DNA from: Actinomycetes bacterium
Lineage (GTDB): Bacteria > Actinomycetota > Actinomycetes > Actinomycetales > Microbacteriaceae
Direction: 5' to 3'
NCBI GenBank assembly: GCA_023390155.1
Contig: JAEWDJ010000068.1
Coordinates: forward strand, 1-6,686
DNA length: 6,686 bases
Positions 1 to 6,125 of this stretch are shown piece by piece (position 1 is the stretch's first letter; each line of letters starts with the position of its first letter). Made by a program: the position numbers and the translations under genes. The notes under the pieces were generated by a model. That model saw only the letters and a program-made list of their open reading frames with translations. It was not told the origin of the DNA and did no database searches.

Positions 1-1
1 G

Positions 2-112
2 CGCCTGCGCGCCACGGGCACGGTCGACGACCGCTTCTTCGCCGACGTCGCCGACACCGCGGACGTCCTCGCCGCCGGCGTGCTGCAGCGGGCGCGCGCA
101 CAGCGTCCCTGA
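2..112 (+). CDS. C-terminal end of an unidentified protein (partial)
   Basis: An open frame enters from the left edge and ends at TGA 110-112, giving the last 36 residues of a protein. Nearly all codons end in G or C, as in the genes downstream, and the translation (...DDRFFADVADTADVLAAGVLQRARAQRP) is a plausible alanine-rich C-terminal helix. That codon pattern and the clean stop just before a new ribosome-binding site are the reasons to call it real. The stop lies 34 bases before the next gene on the same strand, so the two may be co-transcribed. No catalytic motif is visible in this fragment and I do not recognise the family. Confidence 0.55.
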   Translation, partial: RLRATGTVDDRFFADVADTADVLAAGVLQRARAQRP

Positions 113-146
113 CCCGCGCCGACCCGCCGCGGGAGAGGATGGAGGC

Positions 147-899
147 ATGACCGGCCCCGCCCGCCTCCACGTCACCCGCCACCCCGGCCCCGACCCGGTG
201 CTCCTCGTGCACGGGTTCGCCACGACCGGCGCGCTCACCTGGGAGTCGACGGGATGGGTCGACGCGCTCGCCGCCGGAGGCCGCGGGGCGCTCGTCCCCG
301 ACCTGCGCGGCCACGGCGGGAGCGAGGCCCCGCACGACCTGGCCGCCTACTCGCCCGAGCTGCTGGCGGGCGACCTCCTCGCCGTGCTGGACGCGGAGGG
401 GCTCGCGGGCGTGGACGTGATCGCCTACTCCATGGGGAGCTGGGTCGCCCTCGCGCTCACCGGGCTCGTGCCGGCGATCCCGTCCGGCCGGATCCGGCGG
501 CTCGTCGTGGGCGGCATCGGCACCGTCGAGCAGTTCGGGCACTGGGGCGTCGGGGCCGTCCAGGCCGCCATCCGCGACGGCGTCGAGATGCCGGAGCCGG
601 AGTTCGCCCTGGGCCCGCTGCTGACCTCCCTGCGCCGCGCCCCCGGCGTCGACACGGAGGCGCTCGCCGCCTGCGTCGCGGGCATGGCGACCCACCCGCT
701 TCCGCTCGCGGCGACCGGGATCCCGACCCTCCTCGTGGCGGGCGAGGCCGATCCCGTCGCCGAGGATGCGGACGCCGCGGCCGCCCTGCTCGGCGCCCGC
801 CTGGAGCGCATCCCGCGCCGCAACCACATCACGACCCTGAGCTCGCGGGCCTTCAAGCAGGCTGCCCTCCCGTTCCTGGGGATTCCCGCCAGCCTGTAG
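147..899 (+). CDS. Alpha/beta-fold hydrolase
   Basis: A 250-residue protein with the full alpha/beta-hydrolase signature. It has the oxyanion-hole strand end HGF (residues 22-24), the DLRGHGGSE segment (52-60), the nucleophile elbow AYSMG with Ser95, the acid Asp202 in GEADP, and the base His227 in RRNHITT. The elbow has Ala in place of the first Gly of GxSxG, a tolerated variant. No signal peptide is visible, so it should be cytosolic. Length and motif spacing fit single-domain esterases, lactonases and C-C bond hydrolases of this superfamily. The cap between residues about 125 and 185 gives no clear substrate clue. The start is supported by a purine-rich GGGAGAGG at 131-138, 8 bases upstream. 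It lies 48 bases before the Lrp-type gene and may supply acids or alcohols to the catabolic cluster, but that link is inference from position only. Confidence 0.88.
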   Translation: MTGPARLHVTRHPGPDPVLLVHGFATTGALTWESTGWVDALAAGGRGALVPDLRGHGGSEAPHDLAAYSPELLAGDLLAVLDAEGLAGVDVIAYSMGSWVALALTGLVPAIPSGRIRRLVVGGIGTVEQFGHWGVGAVQAAIRDGVEMPEPEFALGPLLTSLRRAPGVDTEALAACVAGMATHPLPLAATGIPTLLVAGEADPVAEDADAAAALLGARLERIPRRNHITTLSSRAFKQAALPFLGIPASL

Positions 900-925
900 G
901 CAGCGCCCGCCTGGAGTCGTACGAT
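897..925 (+). promoter_or_regulatory. Candidate promoter of the Lrp-led catabolic operon
   Basis: A TACGAT hexamer at 920-925 matches the -10 consensus at four of six positions. It sits 17 bases after TAGGCA at 897-902, a four-of-six match to the -35 consensus that overlaps the stop codon of the hydrolase gene. The expected transcription start is near 932, just before the AAGGAGG ribosome-binding site at 938-944. The -10 overlaps an 8-bp perfect palindrome TCGTACGA (917-924), a conceivable but weak operator core. The match is moderate and chance agreement is possible. Confidence 0.4.
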
Positions 926-947
926 GTGCGAGGACCGAAGGAGGCCG

Positions 948-1421
948 ATGATCGACAAGCTGGACGCCGACCTGATCGCCCTCCTCACCGAGGAGCCGCG
1001 CCTGGGCGTCTTCGAGGCCTCCCGCCGGCTGGGCGTCGCCCGCGGCACCGTGCAGGCCCGGCTGGACCGGCTCCAGCGCTCGGGCGTGGTCAAGGACTTC
1101 GCCCCCACCATCGACAGTGAGCGCCTGGGCTACCCGGTGACCGCGTTCGTGACCGCGGAGGTGGCGCAGGGCGACTGGAGGGTGACGGTCGTCGACCACT
1201 TGCGCGGCATCCCGGAGGTGCTGGAGGTGCACACCATCACGGGCTCGGGCGACCTGCTCATCCGCGCGGTCGCCCGCTCCAACGCCGACCTGCAGCGCGT
1301 CATCGACCGGATCGTCGGCGGGCCCGGCATCACGCGCACGTCCACCGTCATCGCCCTGGCCACGACGATCGACCACCGGTCGGTCCCGCTGGTGCAGTCG
1401 GCGGCCGCAGACGACAACTGA
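948..1421 (+). CDS. Lrp/AsnC family transcriptional regulator
   Basis: A 157-residue protein, the usual size for the feast/famine regulator family. The N-terminus holds the winged helix-turn-helix: the opening LDADLIALL (5-13) is followed by the recognition region around SRRLGVARGTVQARLDRLQ (25-43) and SGVVKD (45-50). A C-terminal RAM ligand-binding and oligomerisation domain spans about 63-141, including the glycine-containing loop HTITGSGDLLI (95-105). Such proteins form dimers or octamers and usually respond to amino acids or related metabolites. I chose ATG 948 over the in-frame ATG 924. It gives the classic short N-terminus, AAGGAGG (938-944) lies directly upstream, and 924 falls inside the candidate -10 box. 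It ends 14 bases before the aldehyde dehydrogenase gene on the same strand, so it probably controls that operon and itself. The effector is unknown. Confidence 0.9.
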   Translation: MIDKLDADLIALLTEEPRLGVFEASRRLGVARGTVQARLDRLQRSGVVKDFAPTIDSERLGYPVTAFVTAEVAQGDWRVTVVDHLRGIPEVLEVHTITGSGDLLIRAVARSNADLQRVIDRIVGGPGITRTSTVIALATTIDHRSVPLVQSAAADDN

Positions 1422-1435
1422 GAGGAACGAGACAC

Positions 1436-2899
1436 ATGGATGAGAACGCCCTGCTCCAGCGGGTGCCGGACGGCCTGTTCATCGGAGGGGAGTGGACGCC
1501 CGGCTCGGCCGGAACGCTCCCCGTCTACGACCCCGCGACCGGCGCCCTGATCAAGACCATCGCGGACGCGTCGCCGGAGGACGGGACGCGCGCGCTCGAC
1601 GCCGCCGTGGCCGCGGCCGACGCCTGGGCGGCGACCCCGCCCCGCACCCGCGCCGAGATCCTCCGCCGCGCCTTCGACCTGCTGCAGGAGCGCCGCGACG
1701 AGTTCGCGCTGTTGATGACGCTCGAGATGGGCAAGCCGCTGGCGGAGGCCAACGGCGAGGTCACCTACGGCGGCGAGTTCCTCCGCTGGTTCTCCGAGGA
1801 GGCCGTGCGCATCGCCGGCCGCTACGGCTCGAACCCGGAGGGGACGGGCCGGGTGATCGTCTCGCAGCACCCCGTCGGCCCCTGTTTCCTCATCACACCC
1901 TGGAACTTCCCGCTCGCGATGGCGACCCGCAAGATCGCGCCGGCGCTCGCGGCGGGCTGCACGGTGGTGGTGAAGCCGGCGGAGCTGACGCCGCTGACCA
2001 CGTTGTACTTCGCCCGCCTGCTGGAGGATGCGGGCCTCCCGGCCGGTGTCCTGAACGTCATCACCACCTCCACCTCCGGGAAGGTGTCGGCGCCGATCAT
2101 CGCCGACCCGCGCCTGCGCAAGCTCTCGTTCACCGGGTCCACCGAGGTCGGCCGGAAGCTGCTGCAGCAGGCCTCGGAGAACGTGCTGCGCACCTCGATG
2201 GAGCTCGGCGGCAACGCGCCGTTCGTCGTGTTCGAGGACGCGGACCTGGACAAGGCGGTCGAGGGCGCGATGCTCGCGAAGTTCCGCAACATCGGCGAGG
2301 CCTGCACCGCGGCCAACCGGTTCATCGTGCACGAGGACGTCGCCGACGAGTTCGCGCGCCGCGTCACCGAGCGCGTGAACGGCCTGCGGGTCGGCCGGGG
2401 AACCGAGGACGGCGTGACGATCGGCCCGCTCATCAACGCCGCCGCCGTCGACAAGGCCGCCGAGCTCGTCGCCGACGCCGTCTCGCGGGGCGCGTCGGTG
2501 CTGACCGGAGGCTCCCGCGTCGAGGGGGAGGGCACGTTCTACCAGCCCACCGTCGTGACCGACGTGCGGGCGGGCAGCGACATCCTGCGCCAGGAGATCT
2601 TCGGGCCGGTGCTCTCCATCGTCCGGTTCTCGACGGAGGACGAGGCGGTCGCGATCGCCAACGACACCGAGTACGGTCTCGTCTCCTACGTCTTCACGAA
2701 GGACCTGGCCCGCGGGCAGCGGATGATCGAGCGGCTGCAGACGGGCATGATGGGGCTGAACGTCGGCGTCGTCTCGAACGCCGCCGCCCCGTTCGGCGGG
2801 GTGAAGCAGTCGGGGCTCGGCCGGGAGGGCGGGCTCGAGGGCATCCACGAGTACCTCAGCACGAAGTACACGCTGACGCCGGACCCGTTCGGAGCCTGA
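1436..2899 (+). CDS. NAD-dependent aldehyde dehydrogenase, succinate-semialdehyde dehydrogenase-like
   Basis: A 487-residue, full-length member of the aldehyde dehydrogenase superfamily, which oxidises an aldehyde to its acid with NAD(P)+. Visible signatures are PWNFP with Asn157 (oxyanion stabilisation), KPAELTP with Lys180 and Glu183, FTGSTEVG (232-239), the general-base Glu256 in MELGGN, the nucleophile Cys290 in NIGEACTAANRF, and QEIFGP with Glu387. Glu183 corresponds to the ribose-binding Glu195 of ALDH2-type enzymes, where GabD of E. coli has Ser; this predicts a preference for NAD+ over NADP+. Overall the sequence is closest to the GabD group, but the true aldehyde cannot be fixed from sequence. 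A purine-rich AGAGGA (1421-1426) lies 9 bases before the ATG. It is followed after one base by the thiolase gene, indicating tight co-translation. It may act on a semialdehyde or other short aldehyde entering the acyl-CoA steps encoded downstream. Confidence 0.9.
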   Translation: MDENALLQRVPDGLFIGGEWTPGSAGTLPVYDPATGALIKTIADASPEDGTRALDAAVAAADAWAATPPRTRAEILRRAFDLLQERRDEFALLMTLEMGKPLAEANGEVTYGGEFLRWFSEEAVRIAGRYGSNPEGTGRVIVSQHPVGPCFLITPWNFPLAMATRKIAPALAAGCTVVVKPAELTPLTTLYFARLLEDAGLPAGVLNVITTSTSGKVSAPIIADPRLRKLSFTGSTEVGRKLLQQASENVLRTSMELGGNAPFVVFEDADLDKAVEGAMLAKFRNIGEACTAANRFIVHEDVADEFARRVTERVNGLRVGRGTEDGVTIGPLINAAAVDKAAELVADAVSRGASVLTGGSRVEGEGTFYQPTVVTDVRAGSDILRQEIFGPVLSIVRFSTEDEAVAIANDTEYGLVSYVFTKDLARGQRMIERLQTGMMGLNVGVVSNAAAPFGGVKQSGLGREGGLEGIHEYLSTKYTLTPDPFGA

Positions 2900-2900
2900 C

Positions 2901-4091
2901 ATGTCCCGCAGCGAAGCCGTCATCGTCGACGTCGTCCGCACGCCGTCCGGCCGGGGCAAGCCGGACGGGGAGCTCTCGGACATCCATCCCGCCGACCTCC
3001 TCGCCGGGGTGCTCATCGAGCTGGTGAACCGCACCGGGATCGACCCGGCGATCGTCGACGACGTGATCGGCGGCGTGGTCACACAGTCGGGGGAGCAGGC
3101 GGCGAACGTCACGCGCACCGCCGTGCTGAGCGCCGGCTTCCCGGAGAGCGTCCCCGCGGTCACGATCGACCGGCAGTGCGGGTCGAGCCAGCAGGCGGCC
3201 GCCTTCGCCGCGCAGGGCGTGATCGCGGGCGCGTACGACGTCGTCATCGCGTGCGGGGTGGAGTCGATGAGCCGGCAGCCGCTCGGCTCCAACGTCGGCG
3301 GGGCCTCGCGCGGCGGAGCCCTGATGCACGCCCGCTACCCCGAGGGACTCGTCGGGCAGGGCGTCTCCGCCGAGCTGATCGCCGACCGGTGGGACATCTC
3401 GCGGGCGGACCTGGACGCGTTCGCCGCACGCTCGCACGAGCGGGCGGCCGCCGCGGCGTCGAGCGGGGCGTTCGAGGGCGAGCTGGTCGCTGTCCCGACG
3501 CCCGACAGCGGCAGCGTCATGGCGGACGAGACCATCCGGCCGGGCACCACCGTCGAGAAGCTCGCGGCCCTGTCGCCCTCGTTCCGCACCGACGAGCTGG
3601 CCGCGCGCTTCCCGCAGCTGGAATGGCGGATCACGCCCGGCAACTCGTCGCCGCTGACCGACGGCGCGTCCGCCGCGCTGATCATGAGCGCCGAGGCGGC
3701 CGCCCGGCTCGGCCTGCGGCCGCGGGCGCGATTCCACTCGTTCGCCGTCGCCGGGAGCGACCCGCTCTTCATGCTCACCGGCATCCTCCCGGCCACGCGC
3801 GCGCTGCTCCGCCGCAGCGGCGTGCGGCTCGACGAGATCGACGCGTACGAGGTCAACGAGGCGTTCGCCTCCGTCCCGCTGCTCTGGCAGCGCGAGTTCG
3901 ACGCCGACCCCGCGCGCCTCAACCCGCGCGGCGGCGCCATCGCGCTCGGCCACGCGCTGGGCTCCTCGGGCACGCGCCTGCTCGCCACGCTGCTCAACGA
4001 GCTGGAGGCGACGGGTGGCCGGTACGGGCTGCAGACCATGTGCGAGGGCGGAGGGACCGCCAACGCGACCCTGATCGAGGTGCTGCGCTGA
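2901..4091 (+). CDS. Thiolase family acetyl-CoA acyltransferase, FadA5-like
   Basis: A 396-residue degradative-type thiolase that should cleave a 3-ketoacyl-CoA with CoA to give acetyl-CoA (or propionyl-CoA) plus a shortened acyl-CoA. The nucleophile Cys93 sits in DRQCGSSQQA. VNEAF (318-322) carries Asn319, GGAIALGHALGSSG (344-357) carries His351, and MCEGGG (380-385) carries the second catalytic Cys381. From memory, the segments VIGGVVTQSGEQAANVTR and IACGVESMSRQPLGSN resemble mycobacterial FadA5, the steroid side-chain thiolase, more than they resemble AtoB. Two motifs deviate from the common form: HA in place of HP after the catalytic His, and GGGTAN in place of GGGxG/A. The start ATG has GGAG at 2891-2894, 6 bases upstream and inside the preceding gene. 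With the SDR downstream it forms the final pair of beta-oxidation steps. Chain length and branching of the substrate are unknown. Confidence 0.9.
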   Translation: MSRSEAVIVDVVRTPSGRGKPDGELSDIHPADLLAGVLIELVNRTGIDPAIVDDVIGGVVTQSGEQAANVTRTAVLSAGFPESVPAVTIDRQCGSSQQAAAFAAQGVIAGAYDVVIACGVESMSRQPLGSNVGGASRGGALMHARYPEGLVGQGVSAELIADRWDISRADLDAFAARSHERAAAAASSGAFEGELVAVPTPDSGSVMADETIRPGTTVEKLAALSPSFRTDELAARFPQLEWRITPGNSSPLTDGASAALIMSAEAAARLGLRPRARFHSFAVAGSDPLFMLTGILPATRALLRRSGVRLDEIDAYEVNEAFASVPLLWQREFDADPARLNPRGGAIALGHALGSSGTRLLATLLNELEATGGRYGLQTMCEGGGTANATLIEVLR

Positions 4092-4119
4092 GGCGCGGCG
4101 ACGGAAGGAGACCAGACCC

Positions 4120-4893
4120 ATGCTGATCGAGGGATGCTCGGCCGTCGTCACCGGCGGCGCCAGCGGGCTCGGCAACGCCACCGCCCGCGCTCTGACCGAG
4201 GCGGGAGCCCGCGTCGTGCTCCTCGACCTGCCCAGCTCGCAGGGCGAGAAGGCGGCGACCGCGCTCGGCCCGACCGCACGCTTCGTCCCCGGCGACGTCA
4301 CCGACGGCGACCAGGTGCAGGCCGCGGTCGACACCGCCTCGGACCTGGCCCCTCTCCGCATCGTCGTCAACTGCGCGGGCATCGCGACCGCCGCCAAGAT
4401 GCTCGGACGCGACGGCGTCCTCCCGCTCGCCGACTTCGAGCGCGTCGTCCGCGTCAACCTCGTCGGCACCTTCAACGTCACCCGCCTCGCCGCCGCCGCG
4501 ATGGTCGCGACCGACCCGGTCGAGGGCGAGTACGGCCCGGAGCGCGGCGTCATCGTCAACACGGCCTCCGTCGCCGCCTTCGACGGCCAGATCGGCCAGC
4601 CGGCCTACGCCGCATCGAAGGGCGGGGTCGCCGCCATGACCCTCCCACTCGCCCGCGAGCTCGCCCGCAGCCTCATCCGCGTCGTCACCATCGCCCCGGG
4701 CATCTTCGAGACCCCGATGATGGCCGGCCTCCCGCAGGCCGCGCAGGACTCGCTCGCCGAGCAGGTGCCCCACCCGTCCCGCCTCGGCAAGCCCGCCGAA
4801 TACGCCGCGCTCGTGCGCTCGATCGTCGAGAACGCGATGCTGAACGGCGAGACGATCCGGCTGGACGGGGCGATCCGGATGGGGCCGAGGTAG
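4120..4893 (+). CDS. Short-chain dehydrogenase, 3-hydroxyacyl-CoA dehydrogenase type 2 (HSD10-like)
   Basis: A 257-residue classical SDR that probably oxidises a 3-hydroxyacyl-CoA, such as 2-methyl-3-hydroxybutyryl-CoA, to the ketoacyl-CoA with NAD+. It has the nucleotide-binding TGGASGLG (11-18), Asp36 in LLDLP (NAD+ over NADP+), Asp59, NCAG (84-87), Asn113, and the catalytic Ser150, Tyr163 (YAASK) and Lys167, with PG at 193-194. Many blocks agree with human HSD10 as I remember it: NTASVAAF, GQIGQPAYAASKGG, MTLPLAR, PSRLG.PAEYA, LNGE.IRLDGAIRM. The catalytic residues are offset by a constant five from human Ser155, Tyr168 and Lys172. This makes the subfamily call stronger than a generic SDR. 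GGAAGGAG (4103-4110) lies 9 bases before the ATG. Its product would be the substrate of the thiolase encoded 28 bases upstream. Other HSD10-type substrates, including short-chain alcohols and steroids, cannot be excluded. Confidence 0.9.
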   Translation: MLIEGCSAVVTGGASGLGNATARALTEAGARVVLLDLPSSQGEKAATALGPTARFVPGDVTDGDQVQAAVDTASDLAPLRIVVNCAGIATAAKMLGRDGVLPLADFERVVRVNLVGTFNVTRLAAAAMVATDPVEGEYGPERGVIVNTASVAAFDGQIGQPAYAASKGGVAAMTLPLARELARSLIRVVTIAPGIFETPMMAGLPQAAQDSLAEQVPHPSRLGKPAEYAALVRSIVENAMLNGETIRLDGAIRMGPR

Positions 4894-4901
4894 GGGCGCG
4901 G

Positions 4902-5429
4902 ATGTCGCGCCGGCCTCGAGTCCTCCTCCCTCTCGCCGCCGTCGCGCTCCTCGCAGCGTGCACAGCTCCCTCCCCCTCATCGGCGGGAAACGACCCTGGG
5001 AGCGCCATCGACACCGGGATGACCGTCGAGAAGGCCAAGGCGGAGTCGCTGCGGATGCAGGAGGAGCTGATCGGGTTCTTCCCCGCCGACTGGGTCTCTG
5101 CGCGGCAGACCGACCAGACCGCGCCGCTGCGCCGGTGCGGCGGCGCTGACGACGCGTATCAGTGGACGGGCTTCTCGAAGCTCACCTTCGGCGGGCCGAA
5201 GCCGACGGACACCGTGATCGACCAGATCGCCGAGCACTACGCGGGCTCGACGCTGGAGGTGCGTGCGTACGATGACCGCACCGGCGCCCGCACCGTGCAG
5301 CTCACCGGCGCCGACGGCTCCAGCTACCTCGTCGGACCGGAGGCGAAGGACGACTCGAACGTCACCATCGACGCGTGGTCGCCGTGCTTCGTGCTCCCGG
5401 AGGGCGACTCGCCCCTGCTGGACTACTGA
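4902..5429 (+). CDS. Putative lipoprotein of unknown function
   Basis: A 175-residue protein with a textbook lipoprotein signal. It has a basic start MSRRPR, a hydrophobic stretch (7-19) and the lipobox LAAC with Cys20 as the lipidation site. A Ser/Pro/Gly/Asp-rich linker (21-38) follows. The mature part has two further cysteines, Cys79 (RRCGG) and Cys162 (SPCFVLPEG), which could form an extracytoplasmic disulfide. A helix-like segment (42-58) is followed by an apparent alpha/beta domain. I do not recognise the family; many actinobacteria have small lipoproteins of this look. The ATG at 4902 is chosen because it gives the signal peptide; the frame is open further upstream but there overlaps the SDR gene. 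It lies 8 bases after the SDR stop with only a weak GAGG (4887-4890), suggesting coupled translation. Whether it shares the catabolic role or merely follows it is unclear. Confidence 0.8.
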   Translation: MSRRPRVLLPLAAVALLAACTAPSPSSAGNDPGSAIDTGMTVEKAKAESLRMQEELIGFFPADWVSARQTDQTAPLRRCGGADDAYQWTGFSKLTFGGPKPTDTVIDQIAEHYAGSTLEVRAYDDRTGARTVQLTGADGSSYLVGPEAKDDSNVTIDAWSPCFVLPEGDSPLLDY

Positions 5430-5451
5430 GGGCGGTGGACACGGCGCGCAT

Positions 5452-5474
5452 CGCGGATGACCGAGCCTTCCGCG
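5452..5474. terminator. Possible bidirectional terminator hairpin between convergent genes
   Basis: The 55-base gap between the convergent lipoprotein and regulator genes contains a perfect 6-bp inverted repeat, CGCGGA (5452-5457) and TCCGCG (5469-5474), with an 11-base loop. It lies where both transcripts would need to end. There is no T-tract on either side and alternative GC pairings exist nearby, so an intrinsic terminator is only possible. Confidence 0.25.
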
Positions 5475-5484
5475 CCCTGCCCGC

Positions 5485-6063
5485 TCAGGCCTCCGCCGCC
5501 TCCCGCTGCCGTGCCCGGAACGTCGACGCCTTGACCCGGTTGCCGCAGGTGCGCATCGAGCACCACTCGCGGCGGTGGCCGCGGGAGCGGTCGAGGTAGA
5601 CCTGGGTGCACTCCGGGCGGCCGCACTCCCGCAGGAGGGCGCCCTCCTCGCCGCCGAGGATCTCGACGGTCTCGCGCGCGAGGGAGGCCAGGGCCGCGTG
5701 GGCGTCGCCGGTGCGGCGCGTGCGGTCGTCGCCGAGGGACAGGGTGATCGGGGCGCCGGCGGCGACGCGGTTGAGGGTGGCGACGAGGTCGTCCGCGGAG
5801 GGCGCCGAGCCGGCCACGGAGGCCGCGGCGTCCCCGCCGAGCCGGGCGGCTACGAGTGCGTAGACGGTCTCGCGGAACTCGAGGGCGTCGGCCAGGTCGG
5901 CGGGGGAGGCGCCCGGGGCGGCGTCGAGCAGGCCGGACTCCACGAACCAGGCGTCGAGCGAGGACGCGGTGTCCAGCTTCTCGGTGGGGACGGCGTTGCG
6001 GCGCGCGCGGAGCGTGCCTAGGAAGTCGAGGGCGGGGGTGCCGCAGGGGAACGCGTGGATCAC
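5485..6063 (-). CDS. ABATE/CGNR zinc-finger family transcriptional regulator
   Basis: A 192-residue protein with the two-part layout of the 'putative stress-induced transcription regulator' group. The N-terminal ABATE-type region (about 5-135) starts FPCGTPALDFLGTLRAR and continues with helices around ESGLL and FRETVYALVAAR. The C-terminal CGNR zinc finger (about 140-187) has four metal-ligand candidates Cys147, Cys152, Cys168 and Cys173, in the arrangement C-x4-C...C-x4-C. The last cysteine begins the eponymous CGNR (173-176), followed by a basic helix NRVKASTFRAR. The finger probably binds DNA and the ABATE part probably senses a ligand or stress, though the signal is not known. Translation starts at GTG 6063-6061. 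No Shine-Dalgarno sequence precedes it, no longer in-frame ATG exists, and a promoter placed exactly 7 bases away suggests a leaderless mRNA. It diverges from the SRPBCC gene, and three palindromes between them suggest it controls both. Confidence 0.87.
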   Translation of the reverse strand: MIHAFPCGTPALDFLGTLRARRNAVPTEKLDTASSLDAWFVESGLLDAAPGASPADLADALEFRETVYALVAARLGGDAAASVAGSAPSADDLVATLNRVAAGAPITLSLGDDRTRRTGDAHAALASLARETVEILGGEEGALLRECGRPECTQVYLDRSRGHRREWCSMRTCGNRVKASTFRARQREAAEA

Positions 6064-6084
6064 GTAACCATTCTGACGGGTGAC
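6064..6084. promoter_or_regulatory. Operator-like palindrome, copy 1 (degenerate)
   Basis: A 21-bp imperfect palindrome: half-site GTAACCATTC (6064-6073), central T, and GACGGGTGAC (6075-6084), whose complement agrees at seven of ten positions. The left half shares the exact 9-mer TAACCATTC with copy 3, 80 bases away. It covers the -10 box and predicted start of the regulator's own promoter, so binding here would be autorepressive. Confidence 0.45.
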
Positions 6085-6098
6085 ATGAGTAAGTGCAA
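6070..6098 (-). promoter_or_regulatory. Predicted leaderless promoter of the CGNR regulator gene
   Basis: On the minus strand, TTGCAC (6098-6093) is followed by a 17-base spacer and CAGAAT (6075-6070). These match the -35 and -10 consensus at four of six positions each, with optimal spacing. The seventh base after the -10 is the G of the GTG start codon at 6063, so the predicted transcript would have no 5' leader. This agrees with the absence of a ribosome-binding site. Confidence 0.5.
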
Positions 6099-6104
6099 GC
6101 GGAA

Positions 6105-6125
6105 ATAACTTGTTTGACAGGTTAT
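6105..6125. promoter_or_regulatory. Operator-like palindrome, copy 2
   Basis: A 21-bp palindrome: ATAACTTGTT (6105-6114), central T, and GACAGGTTAT (6116-6125), whose complement agrees at eight of ten positions. It has the same length, the same single central base and the same outer ATAAC/GTTAT as copy 3. It overlaps the TTGACA -35 box of the rightward promoter, and its centre is 41 bases from copy 1 and 39 from copy 3. Confidence 0.6.

Noticed and set aside
924..947. Upstream ATG as start of the Lrp/AsnC protein
   Set aside because: It would add MCEDRRRP to a protein that already has a standard N-terminus, lies inside the candidate -10 box, and lacks a better ribosome-binding site than ATG 948.
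254..1120. A plus-strand open frame overlapping the hydrolase and Lrp genes in another frame
   Set aside because: The translation is almost entirely R, G, P and A, an alternate-frame artefact; the overlapping frames carry clear enzyme and HTH motifs.
1492..3027. A 511-codon plus-strand frame inside the ALDH gene
   Set aside because: It is an Arg/Gly-rich out-of-frame translation of the aldehyde dehydrogenase and has no ribosome-binding site.
1130..3292. A 720-codon open frame on the minus strand across the Lrp, ALDH and thiolase genes
   Set aside because: It is antisense to genes with intact catalytic motifs. Its composition (long runs rich in R, G, H, D and A) is typical of a stop-free shadow frame in GC-rich DNA, and it shows no recognisable domain.
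2856..4562. A 568-codon open frame on the minus strand across the thiolase and SDR genes
   Set aside because: Same reason: a shadow of real coding sequence with low-complexity Arg/Gly/Ala composition and no motif.
5575..6021. Plus-strand open frame opposite the CGNR regulator
   Set aside because: Composition is a Gly/Ala/Arg/Glu shadow; the minus-strand frame has the four-cysteine CGNR finger.
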